Assembly: GCA_001692895.1 (NCBI GenBank)
Contig: KV748182.1
Location: forward strand, 620,001 to 684,000
DNA: 64,000 nt
Reading direction: 5' to 3'
Origin: Cenococcum geophilum 1.58
Taxonomy: Eukaryota; Ascomycota; Dothideomycetes; Gloniales; Gloniaceae
The notes under the pieces were generated by a model. It saw only the letters and a list, made by a program, of their open reading frames with translations. It ran no database searches and had not been told where the DNA came from. A program made the position numbers and the translations under genes. This document shows, piece by piece, positions 23,915 to 34,389 of the stretch (position 1 is its first letter; each line of letters begins with the position of its first letter).

Positions 23915-24850
23915 TAGAGCGCTAGAACTGGATTTTAGGGCTTTTGCGATAGGGCGTCTTAAAAAGATATTAAGTAACTATACATAGTAACGACCCTGCT
24001 ATATGAGTAATTCCAAATCTATTTAAATATAGTCTTAATAATCTTTCTGACCTAGACTCCGACTATAACATAGGATTTAATAAGTAGCGCTTTAATATAC
24101 TTTTACCAGTATACAACTACTTATAATAACAGTTCTGGACTAATACTTATATTTAGGTACTTAACGCGTCCCTTTCCTTAAACCTAGACACCTCCCGCCC
24201 TTTTAGTACTGTTATTTAGCCTAATATACCCCATAATATGTCGCCTAATTAGACCGACCACAGTACTAATTACTAAGGTGGTAGGCCTAATAATGTTAGC
24301 GACCCTAATAGCAGTATAGATAGCGGGACTAATATAAATAAGCGTTGTGACGGATATAGTGGAGTTAATATAGATAAAGATAGCGATGCGGATAATAGAA
24401 CGGATATAGCTCTAGGTAGAAATATAGATAATTAGAATAGTACAAGAAAGGGGGGCAACGAATATAATGGAGTGGACATAGGCAATAATACTGGCGTGAA
24501 TAGTGGAGAAGATATAGATAAGGATGGTGGCGCTAGTAATAATTTTGGAAATAATACCTATAAGTTTATCTTTAAAGGTATAAAATCGCGGAATTAGAAA
24601 CGTACCATTAATATACTATATTGCTAGAATTACGAATAGTTAATAGCTGTAGTTAAGCTATTTAGAAAGACGCTTAGGGCTAAACCCAATATAAGTCTTT
24701 AGTATACTATTGGAAAAGGGGTTAAGTTTATACTATTTAATAATAAGGATCTAGATATCTTTAGAACNAGGGTAGAGNAGGGGCTAGNNAAGGNAAATGC
24801 TTNNTAGTCTNTAATAGGTTTAGAGGAGTAGCTATTTTATATAGTAGTTA
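23915..24850 (+). pseudogene. Unrecognised large protein relic J, 3' part
   Basis: After the target duplication TAGAG the frame of the 5' part continues: NWILGLL, then HSNDPAI, NLFKYSLNNLSDLDSDYNIG and a helical piece ending near 24170. From about 24240 to 24560 comes a low-complexity linker rich in Asn, Asp and Gly (NIDKDSDADN, DIGNNTGVNSGEDIDKD). A last block contains KFIFKGIKSRN and LFRKTLRAKPNIS (about 24560-24730). The end is blurred by ambiguous bases at 24767-24815. Such an acidic, polar linker between two folded parts is seen in many fungal proteins and does not identify the family. Confidence 0.5.
24767..24815. other. Cluster of ambiguous bases
   Basis: Seven N positions within 50 bases. 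This is most likely an assembly or consensus ambiguity in repetitive sequence, not biology. Other N positions occur at 29231-29268, 56724 and 63738. Confidence 0.9.
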
Positions 24851-24880
24851 TAATATAAATATATTTTTAAAGGCATATTA

Positions 24881-25048
24881 TAGCAATCTATAGCAATCTA
24901 TAGCAATCTATGGCAATCTGTGGCAATCTGTAGCAGTATATTATAATTTATATAGTTTAGACAGTTTATATAGTTCGTATAGTTTATATAGTTTGTATAG
25001 TTTATATAGTTTATATAGTTTGTATAGTTTGTATAGTTTATATAGTTT
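24881..25048. repeat. Short tandem arrays (TATAGCAATC and TATAGTTTRTATAGTT)
   Basis: First, about five units of the 10-mer TAGCAATCTA with variants (24881-24935). Then about nine units of TATAGTTT/TGTATAGTT (24950-25048). Non-coding. Confidence 0.85.
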
Positions 25049-25118
25049 GCGCGCTATTTATTTATAGGGTAGCAAAAAGCTAGCATTAGTTTGGTAGTTA
25101 AGCGTTTTGCTATAATTT

Positions 25119-25239
25119 GCTATTAGATACTGCAAACTTATTATAAAACGCGCGGTTTGCTATTAGATGCTATAAACTTGTTATAAAACGTATGGTTTAC
25201 TATTAGAGTACTGCAAACTTATTATAAAACGCATGGTTT
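25119..25239. repeat. 40-bp tandem repeat, three units
   Basis: Units at 25119-25158, 25159-25198 and 25199-25239. Each contains GCTATTAGATRCTRYAAACTT followed by TTATAAAACG and GGTTT. Differences are transitions plus one inserted base in unit three. It may lie in the 3' region of gypsy C. Confidence 0.85.
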
Positions 25240-25324
25240 ATATAATTCGCTAACGACTATATCTACCTGCCGCAACCGTACAGTTTGTAGCAATTTGCCG
25301 TAAACCGCAACAACTAGCCCAAAA

Positions 25325-25640
25325 AAAAATCCTAATGAGGCGCGTTAGCCTTAATCTAGTTATAGGTTTCCTAGGTTTATATTTTATATCCTTCCCACTT
25401 AATAAGCAGTTTAAATTATTTAGATTATATTTTTTTATTATATATTATTAATTAAGTTAATAAAGTAAGAACTATTACCGTTATTAATAATTATAAAAGG
25501 TAGCAGCGGCACTTTATAAGTTAAAGGTTTATCTTTTAAAGGTTATAGTAAGCTTACATAAAATATTAGGTATATTTTTATTTTAGTTAGCAGTTTAAGC
25601 TTATAAGCGTATAGGCTTAGTTTCTTCTTAATTTAGTATA
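25325..25640 (-). pseudogene. Gypsy C pol, C-terminal fragment with chromodomain
   Basis: On the minus strand the sequence reads a chromodomain core KLLIKWEGYK (about 25393-25425), followed by NAPHQDFF near the end at about 25330. It is the downstream part of the element whose integrase lies at 31571-32820; gypsy B is inserted between them with a GTATA duplication. The LTR and exact end of element C were not found. Confidence 0.7.
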
Positions 25641-25853
25641 TATTAGTGACTTAGTTAATTAAGGTATAGATACGGTAAAAGGGACGCGCAAGCCTATATA
25701 ATTGGATTGTCTATAAACGAGAATCTAAAGCTAGGGAAAAGAAAGGAGAAGAAGAGTAGCGCCGTTTGGTGTTTTATAAAATCTTCGCGTTACGTAACCG
25801 TAATATGCGGCAATCTGTGCGGAGTTCTGCCAAGTTCTGCCAGTGCTATAATA
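25641..25853 (-). repeat. Gypsy B 3' LTR
   Basis: 213 bp. It shares TTAGTTAATTAAGG, GGGACGCG and GAGAAGAAGAGTAGCGCC with the other LTR. Confidence 0.9.
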
Positions 25854-25870
25854 TTACCCCCCCCCTTTGA
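25854..25870 (-). other. Gypsy B polypurine tract
   Basis: TTACCCCCCCCCTTTG on the plus strand, a purine tract on the minus strand directly before the 3' LTR. Confidence 0.8.
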
Positions 25871-25898
25871 AAAAGCCTGCCCTTAGGCTTTGTTGCTA

Positions 25899-25991
25899 AA
25901 AGTCTTAGCAAGAGAATCTAACTAATTAGATAACTTTAACCGCTGGTTAAAGTTCCTAGATATTTTAAGACCTTATATAACTAAGAAATTT
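25899..25991. repeat. Shared 3'-noncoding module 2, copy in gypsy B
   Basis: These 93 bases are found again at about 34290-34382 in copia Y with three differences (C/T, G/A, G/A). The core hairpin AACTTTAACC-GCT-GGTTAAAGTT also occurs in gypsy A at about 17938-17960. It lies between the pol stop codon and the polypurine tract. Confidence 0.85.
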
Positions 25992-28900
25992 CTGGGGCGT
26001 TTTTGTCCTTATATTCTTCTGGTAGCTTATTGTCTTTATTATACTAGCATTCCATCTACTTATCTAGGTACTTTGGCGGTCTAGGTTTATTAGGGTAACG
26101 GCTATAAAACTCCTAAAGCTTATAGGGACTACCTATAAAGTTCTATATAGGGTACTAAGTGGGGTCTAAGTTATATCCTTTATAAGTTTATAGGCTAGTA
26201 TTTCTTTAATTTCCCATTTATTATTGCTATTAACTTAAATTAGTAGGGGAGGTTTATTCTTTTGTCCGGGTAGTAGGTTATTTATAGCTTTCTGTAGCTT
26301 ATCCGGTAAGAAGATAGGGTGAACTTTAATTAAGTCTAGGAGCTTAACCTTATACAAGTTGCCTACTTTATTAAGAATCTTATACAGTCCTGCTATTTTA
26401 TAGTCTAGCTTATAGCTAGGCCGTTTTATCTTTTAGTTCTTTATTATAACCTAGACTATATCGCCTATAGTAAAGTTAGGCTTGCGCTTATACTTATTTA
26501 CTTATTATTCTATTAATTTCTAGGCCTTTTTTTAGGTTTATATAGGCTACTTTCTAGGCTTCTTCTAAGCGCTTAGCGTACTACTAGGCTTCCTTATAAG
26601 ATAGTTTTTCGCGTATAGTCTGGGGCCCTTCTAGTCTTTCCCAGTTAAAGCTTATATGGAGTAGGTAACCTATTTTTAGCTAAATAGGGGCAAATCCGGT
26701 AGAATTGTGGGGTAGGGTCGCTTAGGTGTAGTCTATTAAGGGTAATAGTTTAGCCCAGTTATCTTAAAAGTAGTTAATAAAAGGCCGGAGCCTCTAGTCC
26801 AAGTATTAATTTATAATCTCCGTTTAATCGTTTATCTAGGGGTAATATACTATAGAAAGCTTTAGCTTAATGCTTAGGATCTAGGTAAACTTATTCTAAA
26901 AGGCTAATATAAACTGCGGCCCGCGGTTAGATATAATAGTATTTAGTAGTCCGTAAATTTAGTAGATATAGTAGATATATAGCTGGGCCACTTTAGTATT
27001 AATATTCTTATAATAGGGAATTAAAAATAGGCGCTTACTAAAGTGGTTAACTAGGATTATAACTATATTATATCCGTTACAGTCTAGAGGTAGCTTATAA
27101 AAGTTTATAGAGATATATTACTAGGGGCGGTTAGGTATTAGGAGGGGTTTTAATAATCCTAGGGTCTTATCTTGTAAAATTATAAACCTATAGTAGTTAT
27201 TGTAGTTCCATATATAGCGGTTAATATCTATAATTATTCCGGGCTAGTAGTAGCGGTTGCTAATAATCCTATAGGTCTTATTTTTTTAGGGTGGGCCGTA
27301 AAGACCTAGGTATGTATTTCGGTAATAAGTTAAGTCTATAAGTTCTGTTCCTCTACTACCACTAACTATTTACAGTGCTTAAGTAGTCTACTTTTAAGGG
27401 ACTATAGGCTAGAAACGTTCTTTGCCTTTTCGCGGTACTCCTATAGAGAAGGGGCCGTACGGTTTACCTATAGTAGTTTATTAATAAGGTCTAGTTCTAT
27501 AGAGTTAATAAGGTATATCTTAGTATCTAAAGAGTCTATATTTAGTTCTGCCCGTATTTAGGAGTTAAGGTACTCTAGTTATAGTAATACTTAGGTCTAT
27601 AATAAGATCTTTACAGCTATCTAGTTATTTATATCCTGTTTACGCCTTATAAGAGCGTCCGCACAGTTAGTGGCGCCTGGCCTATATATAATTAGGAAGT
27701 TAAACTAAGATAGGGTGTCTACCTAGCGCGCCTATTAGGCTATAAGGGCCTTTATTGTTATAAAATATTCTAAGGCCTTATAATTGGAAACTACCTAGAT
27801 AAACTCAGGGGTGCCTTCTAGTTGGGCTCGCTAGTGCTAAAAGCTAGAGATAATGGCTAGCATTTATTTATTATAAATTGGGTAGTTTAGCTTAGCATTT
27901 ACTATAGTCTTTAAATAGTAAGCAATAGGGTACCATTTTCCGTCTATTTGCTTTTAGGAGTAAATACTAGCTATAATACTATCTAAGGCATTGGTTTCTA
28001 GTATTAAGGGCCGTTTTAGGTTAAAGTAGGTAAGTAAGGGAGTAAAGACTAGTTGTTTCTTAAGCTTGTTAAAGGCCTGCCTATATACAGTATTAAAATA
28101 AAAGGGCTGGTCCTTATAGGTAAGTAGGCTTAGTAGCCCGGTAATCCTGCTATAGTTCTTAATAAAGCATTAGTAGAAGTTATAGAACCCTATAAATAAC
28201 TATACCCCCTTTACGGTCCTTAGGGGTACCTATTAGTTAATTATAGCCGTCTTTTTTAGGTCTGCCTTAATCCCGTTTATACTAATAATAAACCCTAGGT
28301 ACTTTATACGCTTAATACTAAACTCTAACTTCTTAATATTGGCTTAGAGGCTAGCTTTTTAAAGCCGTTATAGGACTTTATAGATATGCTCTTTATATTC
28401 CAGTTTATTTTTAAAGTAGATTATAATATTATCTAGGTATGCTATATAGAAGTCGTTAAGGTAGTTAAATAGTATATTATTTATATATTGTTAGTATATG
28501 GCCGGTCCGTTAGTTAGTTTAAAAGGTAATACTTTATATTTATACGTTCCGTAACGGGTCTAAAATAGAGTAAAGTTTTCTAATTTAGGGTTTATCCTAA
28601 TTTGGTAAAAAGCCTAGCGGATATTAAGCTTTATAAAGATCTTAGCTCTACTTATTTAGGCTAAAGTCTTATTAAGTAAAGGTAGTGGGTAGCGGTCTTT
28701 AAGGGTTAAATTATTAAGCTTATAGTAGTCAATACAGAAATAAAGTCCTCTATTTAGCTTTTTGGTAAAGAAAATGGGTAAGCTAAAAGGGGCTTAACTA
28801 GGCTTAATAAAGCCCTTATCTAGGTTATTAATAAGATACTGCTTTGTGGCCTATAATTTGGCAATAGATTACTATTAGAGGGGGCTATAGCTAAGGGTAA

Positions 28901-31300
28901 CCACCTTATCCGGCTTAATTTTAATCTTATAGTTATATGGTTGGTGAGGTGAGAGTATATTAAACGCTGCTTTAGAGAAGGTATTTTTAAATTTCTGGTA
29001 TTAATGGGGTAGTTTCTATTTTACTAGCTCCTTATCTATAAGTTTACCTTTTTCTTAGGCTAAGGCTTTTTTCTCTTTAATTATTTAATTAATTTTGTAT
29101 AAGCTAGTTATAAAAGTAACGGTATTAGGCTAAACTAGGGTTTAGTAGAATCCTATAGCGCTAATATAGCAGATATTAACTAGTGGGAGGTCCGTAGGTT
29201 TCTTTACGGATATTTATTAGGCCGTATTTTNCGGTATAGGGTTTATANTCTTCCTTAGCTNNNNTTNTATTTTCCATAAGTTATCCTTTTAGTTTATTAG
29301 TTTGGTATATTGTCTAATATCTTTAGCCTTCCTTTATAGCTGCGTAGGGCCTAAGTTCTCTATTAGGGACTTAGCTAGGCCACTATTAACTTTCTAAGTC
29401 TTTAGTGCAGGTAGTGTAATATAGGTAGTTTGGGGGCGGCGTAGTATACAGATCCGTTACGTATTAAGCTATATATCCTTCTTAAAAGCCTAGTCCCTAC
29501 GCGTTATATTAGCCTAGTAAACGGTGTTTATTTACAGCCGTATAAGGTTTTCCATTATAATACTAATATCTTTTATAAAGGAAGGCGTTAGGGGTATAGT
29601 TTTGGCTAGATAAGTTACCTATTCTATATATTAAGCTATAAGCCTAAATAGGCTAGCCATTTTTTTTAAGATTATATTATAGCTTCTAAGGTCTATAATA
29701 AGGAAGGGGATATTATACTGCCTTTATTTATTAACGCGGAGGTAAATCCATAAGATAGTTATAATAGGTAGCCCTACCCGTCCGTTATAACCGCGAATAG
29801 GAATTAGGTTAGGCAGTTCTTTAAGGGGTATATTTAAAAAGTTAGCTAGTTTTATAACGCACTTTATATTAATTAAGGTAAAGGTATTTACTCCTAAATT
29901 AGCTAAAGTAGAGGTTAAAACTTAATATCTATTATAAAATAAAGTATAAGGGATAGTATAGCTTCTTCTACTAACTAGCCGACCTAGATTAATATATAAT
30001 ATATTAATCCCTTTTAACCCTAGAGAGGAGTCTTCCTTTAGGGTTCCTCTTTTTCCAGCTCTGTATTATCCTCCTAAATTAATAGGACCTTATTTGTCTT
30101 TACCTTTATTAGGTAGTTCTTTATAGGGTAGCCTATTTAACTATATAAGAAGTAAGCTTTTTAATTACTAAGGGCCTATATATAGGGGTCGCTATATATA
30201 GGCTAGGTATATACTAGGCCCGTAGTAAGGGTAGCTGCGTAGGTAGCTGCTAGGTTAACTATAGGAGTTGCTAATTATACTAGGGCACTACGGGCCGTAC
30301 TTATAGTACTTACGGCCTGGTTTATAAGGTTTCTAGTTTTTAGCTAATTAGCGCATACCTTAATTTAATAGAGGCTATAGTTAATAGCTAGGCAATAGTC
30401 TATAAGTTTCTTTAACGTCTATACTATAGTATAAGCTAGTAATATGGCCCGCTGTAGATCTAGGGTAAGCTTATTAAAGAGGTCTAGTAGTAGGTCTTTT
30501 TAGGGGATCTAGGCTTATCCGGCTAGGTGTAAAAAGCGGGTTTAGAAGGCTAAAAAGGTCTCCGTTATTTTTATATTTAGGCTTTTATAGCTAAGGTGGG
30601 CGTTTTATACCTTAAAAGGGTCTTTATAAATAAAAGATAAGTATTTAATTATTTTTTCTTTAGAGATAAAGGGGTCTATTAAGTCTTTAGTGTATTACGG
30701 GCGTAAATGCGTCTAGGTGTCTTTGCTAGTACGGCTAAAGATATAGGCCATTCTAGCTTAGGCGTTAGGGAAGTAGTCTATATTAACTTTAAGCTTATCC
30801 CGTAATTAAAGCTTCCAATTATTAAATATAGGGTTGGTTCCGTCTATGGGTAGTAGGGAATCCATAACCTTTACTAACCGCTTTAGTGCTATATAGGCCT
30901 TAGTAAATCCGCTAAGGTGCTAAGATAGGGCCTAAAGGACTATAGCAAGTCTTTAGTTGTCTAATAATGACTTATTATTAGATATAGGGGTATCTCTAGC
31001 TTTAAGCAGCTCTTGTAGTCGTTTAATTTTAGTATTAGCAGCCACATGCTCCGCCTAGGGGTTAAAACGTTAATTGTTTCTTTGTCTAAAGTATTTAAGG
31101 GTCCTATAGCTGCTTTACCTACTACTGTGTTTTATAGCATAGTGGTAGGGGTATTAGGTAATTCTGGGTAATTTCTTTAGGGGTTTTAGTCTGTGCATAT
31201 CTTGTAGGTCCTTTCCTTAAGGTTCTGTTTTTTTCTTTTAGGTCCTATTCTTGTGGTCCTAGTAATGTCCTTAAGGTCCTATTCTATATTCTTATAAATA
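25990..31300 (-). pseudogene. Gypsy B gag-pol relic with chromodomain
   Basis: On the minus strand, gag occupies roughly 31300-29900. The reverse transcriptase contains FYIAYLDN; YLDN sits at 28428-28439, with the second catalytic Asp now Asn. RNase H (about 28000-27600) and integrase (about 27450-26700) follow. The chromodomain (about 26240-26030) includes NFIGSPYKL and RYPNKPRPPKYLDK, a C-terminus typical of fungal chromoviruses. The coding sequence ends near 25990 (NAPEIS then stop), just before the shared 3' noncoding module. Ambiguous bases interrupt it at 29231-29268. Many RIP stops; not functional. Confidence 0.85.
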
Positions 31301-31348
31301 TATTTAAGTTCCTTCTTAGGAAGAAAGAGTAGACTAAGCTTTAGATAA

Positions 31349-31565
31349 TATTAGCGACTTAGTTAATTAAGGCATGGGCACGGCAAAAGGGACGCGTAAG
31401 CCTATATAATCGGATTATCTATAGACAAGAATCTAAAGCTAGGGAAAGGAAAGGAGAAGAAGAGTAGCGCCATTTAATATTTTATAAGATCTTCGCGTTA
31501 TATAACCGCAATATACGGTAATCTGTGGTAACTTGCCGGTGTAGAGTTCTGCTAGTGCCGTAATG
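31349..31565 (-). repeat. Gypsy B 5' LTR
   Basis: 217 bp. Outer end GCCGTAATG next to the duplication GTATA (31566-31570). Confidence 0.9.
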
Positions 31566-31570
31566 GTATA

Positions 31571-32820
31571 GGCCTATAAACTTCTAGTTAAGTTTCTTTA
31601 AGGGCCGTTAAGTCTTTAGGTTTTATATATTTAGGTAAACTATATTACCTTTCTTAAAGTCCTATATAGGAGCTTGTCCTTTATTCGTATACTATTCCTA
31701 TACTATTTAAGCGTACGTTAATTTACTTTATAATAGTTCCGTTAACTACTTAATTTAATTAGTAAAGTTATATATATTAATTAACTAAATCCGTTTAATT
31801 ATGGGTCCTATTATATTAATTTTAGGTTATAGTTTAAATCTAAGTTAAGGGTCTTATTTAGAGGTAGCGTAGAATAGCATTACGCCTATTAATACGTTTA
31901 TTGTATTATTTGCAGTAAACTTAGCTAAAGGCAGCTACTTTTCCCAGTCGTTTTATAGGTAGGAGTAGTATATTTATAGGTATTATTCTATAATTGTATT
32001 CGCAATTTTAGTTTATCTATTTATCTCCGGATAAAATATAGTTAAAAGTCGTATTTATATACTTAATCGCTTATATAGGGCTTACTAGAAGTCTAAAATA
32101 AACTAGCTTCTATAGTCGGATATTATCAAATTAGGAAGTCTATATAGTTTAAAGACATACTTAATAAAACCTTCGGCTACTAATATTATATTAATTAAGT
32201 TTATAGGAATTATATATTATATTTTTATAAAACGGTTAATAACTACTATAACATTTATAAACCTATTACTGTTAGGCAGGTTAACTATAAAGTTAATTAA
32301 AATATCTTGCTATCTTTATATCAGAATTAGCAATGGTTAAAGTACCCCTTACTTCTTTATATAAGAGGTCTTCCTACGCATATATATTCTATAGGCTTAA
32401 ATATATTTTCGTATATAGTTATATATTATAGGCCAGTAGTATATTTATTGGATAATTTTATAGGTCTTTATATAGCTAGGATGCCCTACTATAGGGGAAT
32501 TGTATATAAATTCGAGTATCTTAAATTTTAAGGGTTTGGAATTTAAGACTACTATCTTTTATTAATAGTATAATCAATTATTACGGATTTTATATTTAGC
32601 GAGTGTAATATCTTTATATTACCATTTCCCTATTTAAATTGCTTTTATTATATCTACTATTTAGGGGTCGTTCTTATATTTATGTTCTATTAAATTATTA
32701 ATTTCTATATCCCACTTATTAATTTCCAATTTATTCCTATTAAGCTCCGCGTCTAAAAATATAAAATATAGTTTCTTAATGCGTTTAGGGGGCAGCAGAA
32801 TTTATAATTAATTTATAATC
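31571..32820 (-). pseudogene. Gypsy C pol fragment: RNase H end, zinc-binding domain and integrase
   Basis: On the minus strand the integrase core reads LPNSNRFINVIVVINRFIKI (about 32290-32231), then VAEGFIKYVFKLYRLPN and SDYRSQF (about 32190-32100). This matches the family pattern LPxSxxxxxILVVVDRLSK and VFRxHGLPxxIxSDRGxQF, with some acidic residues already changed. The fragment is bounded on the right by copia X (LTR starts 32821) and on the left by gypsy B. Its reverse transcriptase and gag are not in the window, presumably beyond the far end of copia X. Confidence 0.8.
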
Positions 32821-32984
32821 TATTGGTTATATAGGGTGACTTATTAATAACGACTACTTAAGTAGGTTATAGTGATGTTAGTTAATATGCTTCTTCTTAG
32901 AATAAGAAAGGATAAGGAGCTTAAGACTTCTTGCTACGCTAGTGCTGTGGCGATATATAATAACTACTTGCCTTATTTCTAATA
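32821..32984 (-). repeat. Copia X 3' LTR
   Basis: 164 bp, from TATTGGTTATATAGGG (RIP from TGTTGG) to TTTCTAATA. It is a shortened homologue of the 199-bp LTRs of copia Y. Confidence 0.75.
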
Positions 32985-33794
32985 CTAGCAACTCTTCTTT
33001 TATAGCTGCTATCTATATATAAATACTGCTTAACTAGCATAATAAATATTAATTCTTCTTATTTACTATTGCTATTATAATATAAGTCTCGCTGTCCTAA
33101 AATTTGCCTCTTAGCACGTGGTGCTTTCTTGCTTAAGAGTTATTAGTAAACGTCCTATTAAAACGCTAAGGCGCTAGTTATAAGCGAGCTAATAGCAATT
33201 TTCTATCTTAGGGATGGAAAGTCCTAATTAGCTAGTTGGAATTAGGGTCTGCAAATTATTATACTCCTACTTCCTTTTAACCTAACCTTTAACTTATATA
33301 TATAGAGTGTTTATATTAATAAATATTTCTAGAGCCTTATTTAGGTTTGCCTTTATTATTATATCTACTAGGTTATCTTAGCCATTAATCTATTAAATCT
33401 TAAAGAGTTCTCGCCGTTTATAGGATTACTAAAGTGCCATAATATTAATTATAAGGCGCTTCTTCTTTATAGTACTAAGCTTAACTAAATACTTATAGAG
33501 GGAGTATAAGTTGGTATATACGATTATAGGGATAATAGGAAATTTAAGTTAATTTATAATTATTTTTTAGGTAGTTCTAATTGCGATTACTATATTAACC
33601 CTACTAACTATTTTATATATCTCTAGCGTTAGAACGCTTTAAATAATACGCTTACTTTTAGTTAAGCTCTAATAGATAAGATTACCGTAAATTATAAAGT
33701 TATTCTCTCTAGTAGATTTATTTGTGATAATAATTTTATATTCTAACTAGAAGCTAAAATCTTTATTATTTATAAATAATCTATTAATAAATAT
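32985..33794 (-). pseudogene. Copia X: 3' noncoding region and RNase H C-terminus
   Basis: Positions 33253-33794 are nearly the same as 34390-34916 in copia Y and encode the polyprotein C-terminus on the minus strand. Module 1 of the shared 3' noncoding sequence occurs at about 33162-33235; module 2, present in copia Y, is missing here. The segment ends at the AATAT target site (33790-33794) of copia Y. Confidence 0.8.
33162..33235. repeat. Shared 3'-noncoding module 1, copy in copia X
   Basis: GCTAAGGCGCTAG, then AAGCGAGCTAATAGC and the palindrome ATTTTCTATC-TTAG-GGATGGAAA. Homologous copies lie in copia Y (about 34185-34250) and gypsy A (about 17835-17905). Confidence 0.8.
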
Positions 33795-33993
33795 TGTTAG
33801 TTATATAAGGTGATATCACGTAGCTACGGTTCGTAGATAGTATAATAATTGATTATTCTCTCTATCTTAATAAGGGAGGGTGAGGAGCTTAAGGCTCCTT
33901 GCTATGCTAGCGCTGTGGTAATACGTAACGGTAACTTGCCACACGTGACGGCAATATACCTTAGATGGTAAGCGCTTGCCTTTATTCCTAATA
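33795..33993 (-). repeat. Copia Y 3' LTR
   Basis: 199 bp. On the minus strand it is preceded by the purine-rich AAAAGAAGAGTTGCTAG, a plausible polypurine tract. Confidence 0.88.
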
Positions 33994-34184
33994 CTAGCAA
34001 CTCTTCTTTTATAGTTGCTATTTATATATATATACCGCTTAACTAGCGGAATAAATATTAATCCTCCTTACTTACTATTGCTATTATAATATAAGTCTCG
34101 CTGTCCCAAAATTTGCCTTTTAGCACGTGGCGCTTTCTTGCTTATAAGTTATGGGTAGGTATCTTATTAGTAGGGCCGCTAAGG

Positions 34185-34382
34185 CGCTAGCGGTAAGCGA
34201 GTTAATAGCGATTTTTTATTCCGGGGATGGAAAATCCTAATTAGCTAGGTTAAGTCAGGGTCTATAAAATGTTATACTCCCCCCTCTAAAAAAAAGTCTT
34301 AGTAAGAGAATCTAACTAATTAGATAACTTTAACCGCTAGTTAAAATTCCTAGATATTTTAAGACCTTATATAACTAAGAAA
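34185..34382. repeat. Shared 3'-noncoding modules 1 and 2, copy in copia Y
   Basis: Module 1 (about 34185-34250) carries the near-palindrome GATTTTTTATTCCGGGGATG-GAAAATC. Module 2 (34290-34382) carries AACTTTAACC-GCT-AGTTAAAATT. Both lie between the polyprotein end and the 3' LTR. Confidence 0.82.
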
Positions 34383-34389
34383 TTTCTAA

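Larger units (their letters stand above)
25641..31565 (-). mobile_element. Gypsy B: full-length Ty3/gypsy chromovirus relic, 5925 bp
   Basis: LTRs lie at 25641-25853 (3') and 31349-31565 (5'), starting TATTAGYGACTTAG and ending GCYRTAAT with RIP changes. The 5-bp target duplication GTATA flanks the element (25636-25640 and 31566-31570). A polypurine tract on the minus strand (poly-C on the plus strand, 25857-25865) adjoins the 3' LTR. The inner part encodes gag-pol with a chromodomain. It interrupts gypsy C. Confidence 0.92.

Noticed and set aside
33795-34275. A 476-bp LTR for copia Y ending at TGTTATA before a C-rich tract
   Set aside because: The right-hand LTR ends at 47886 with the AATAT duplication and both LTRs then measure 199 bp with TGTTRG/CYAACA ends. 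The C-rich tract at 34271 belongs to the shared 3' noncoding module instead.
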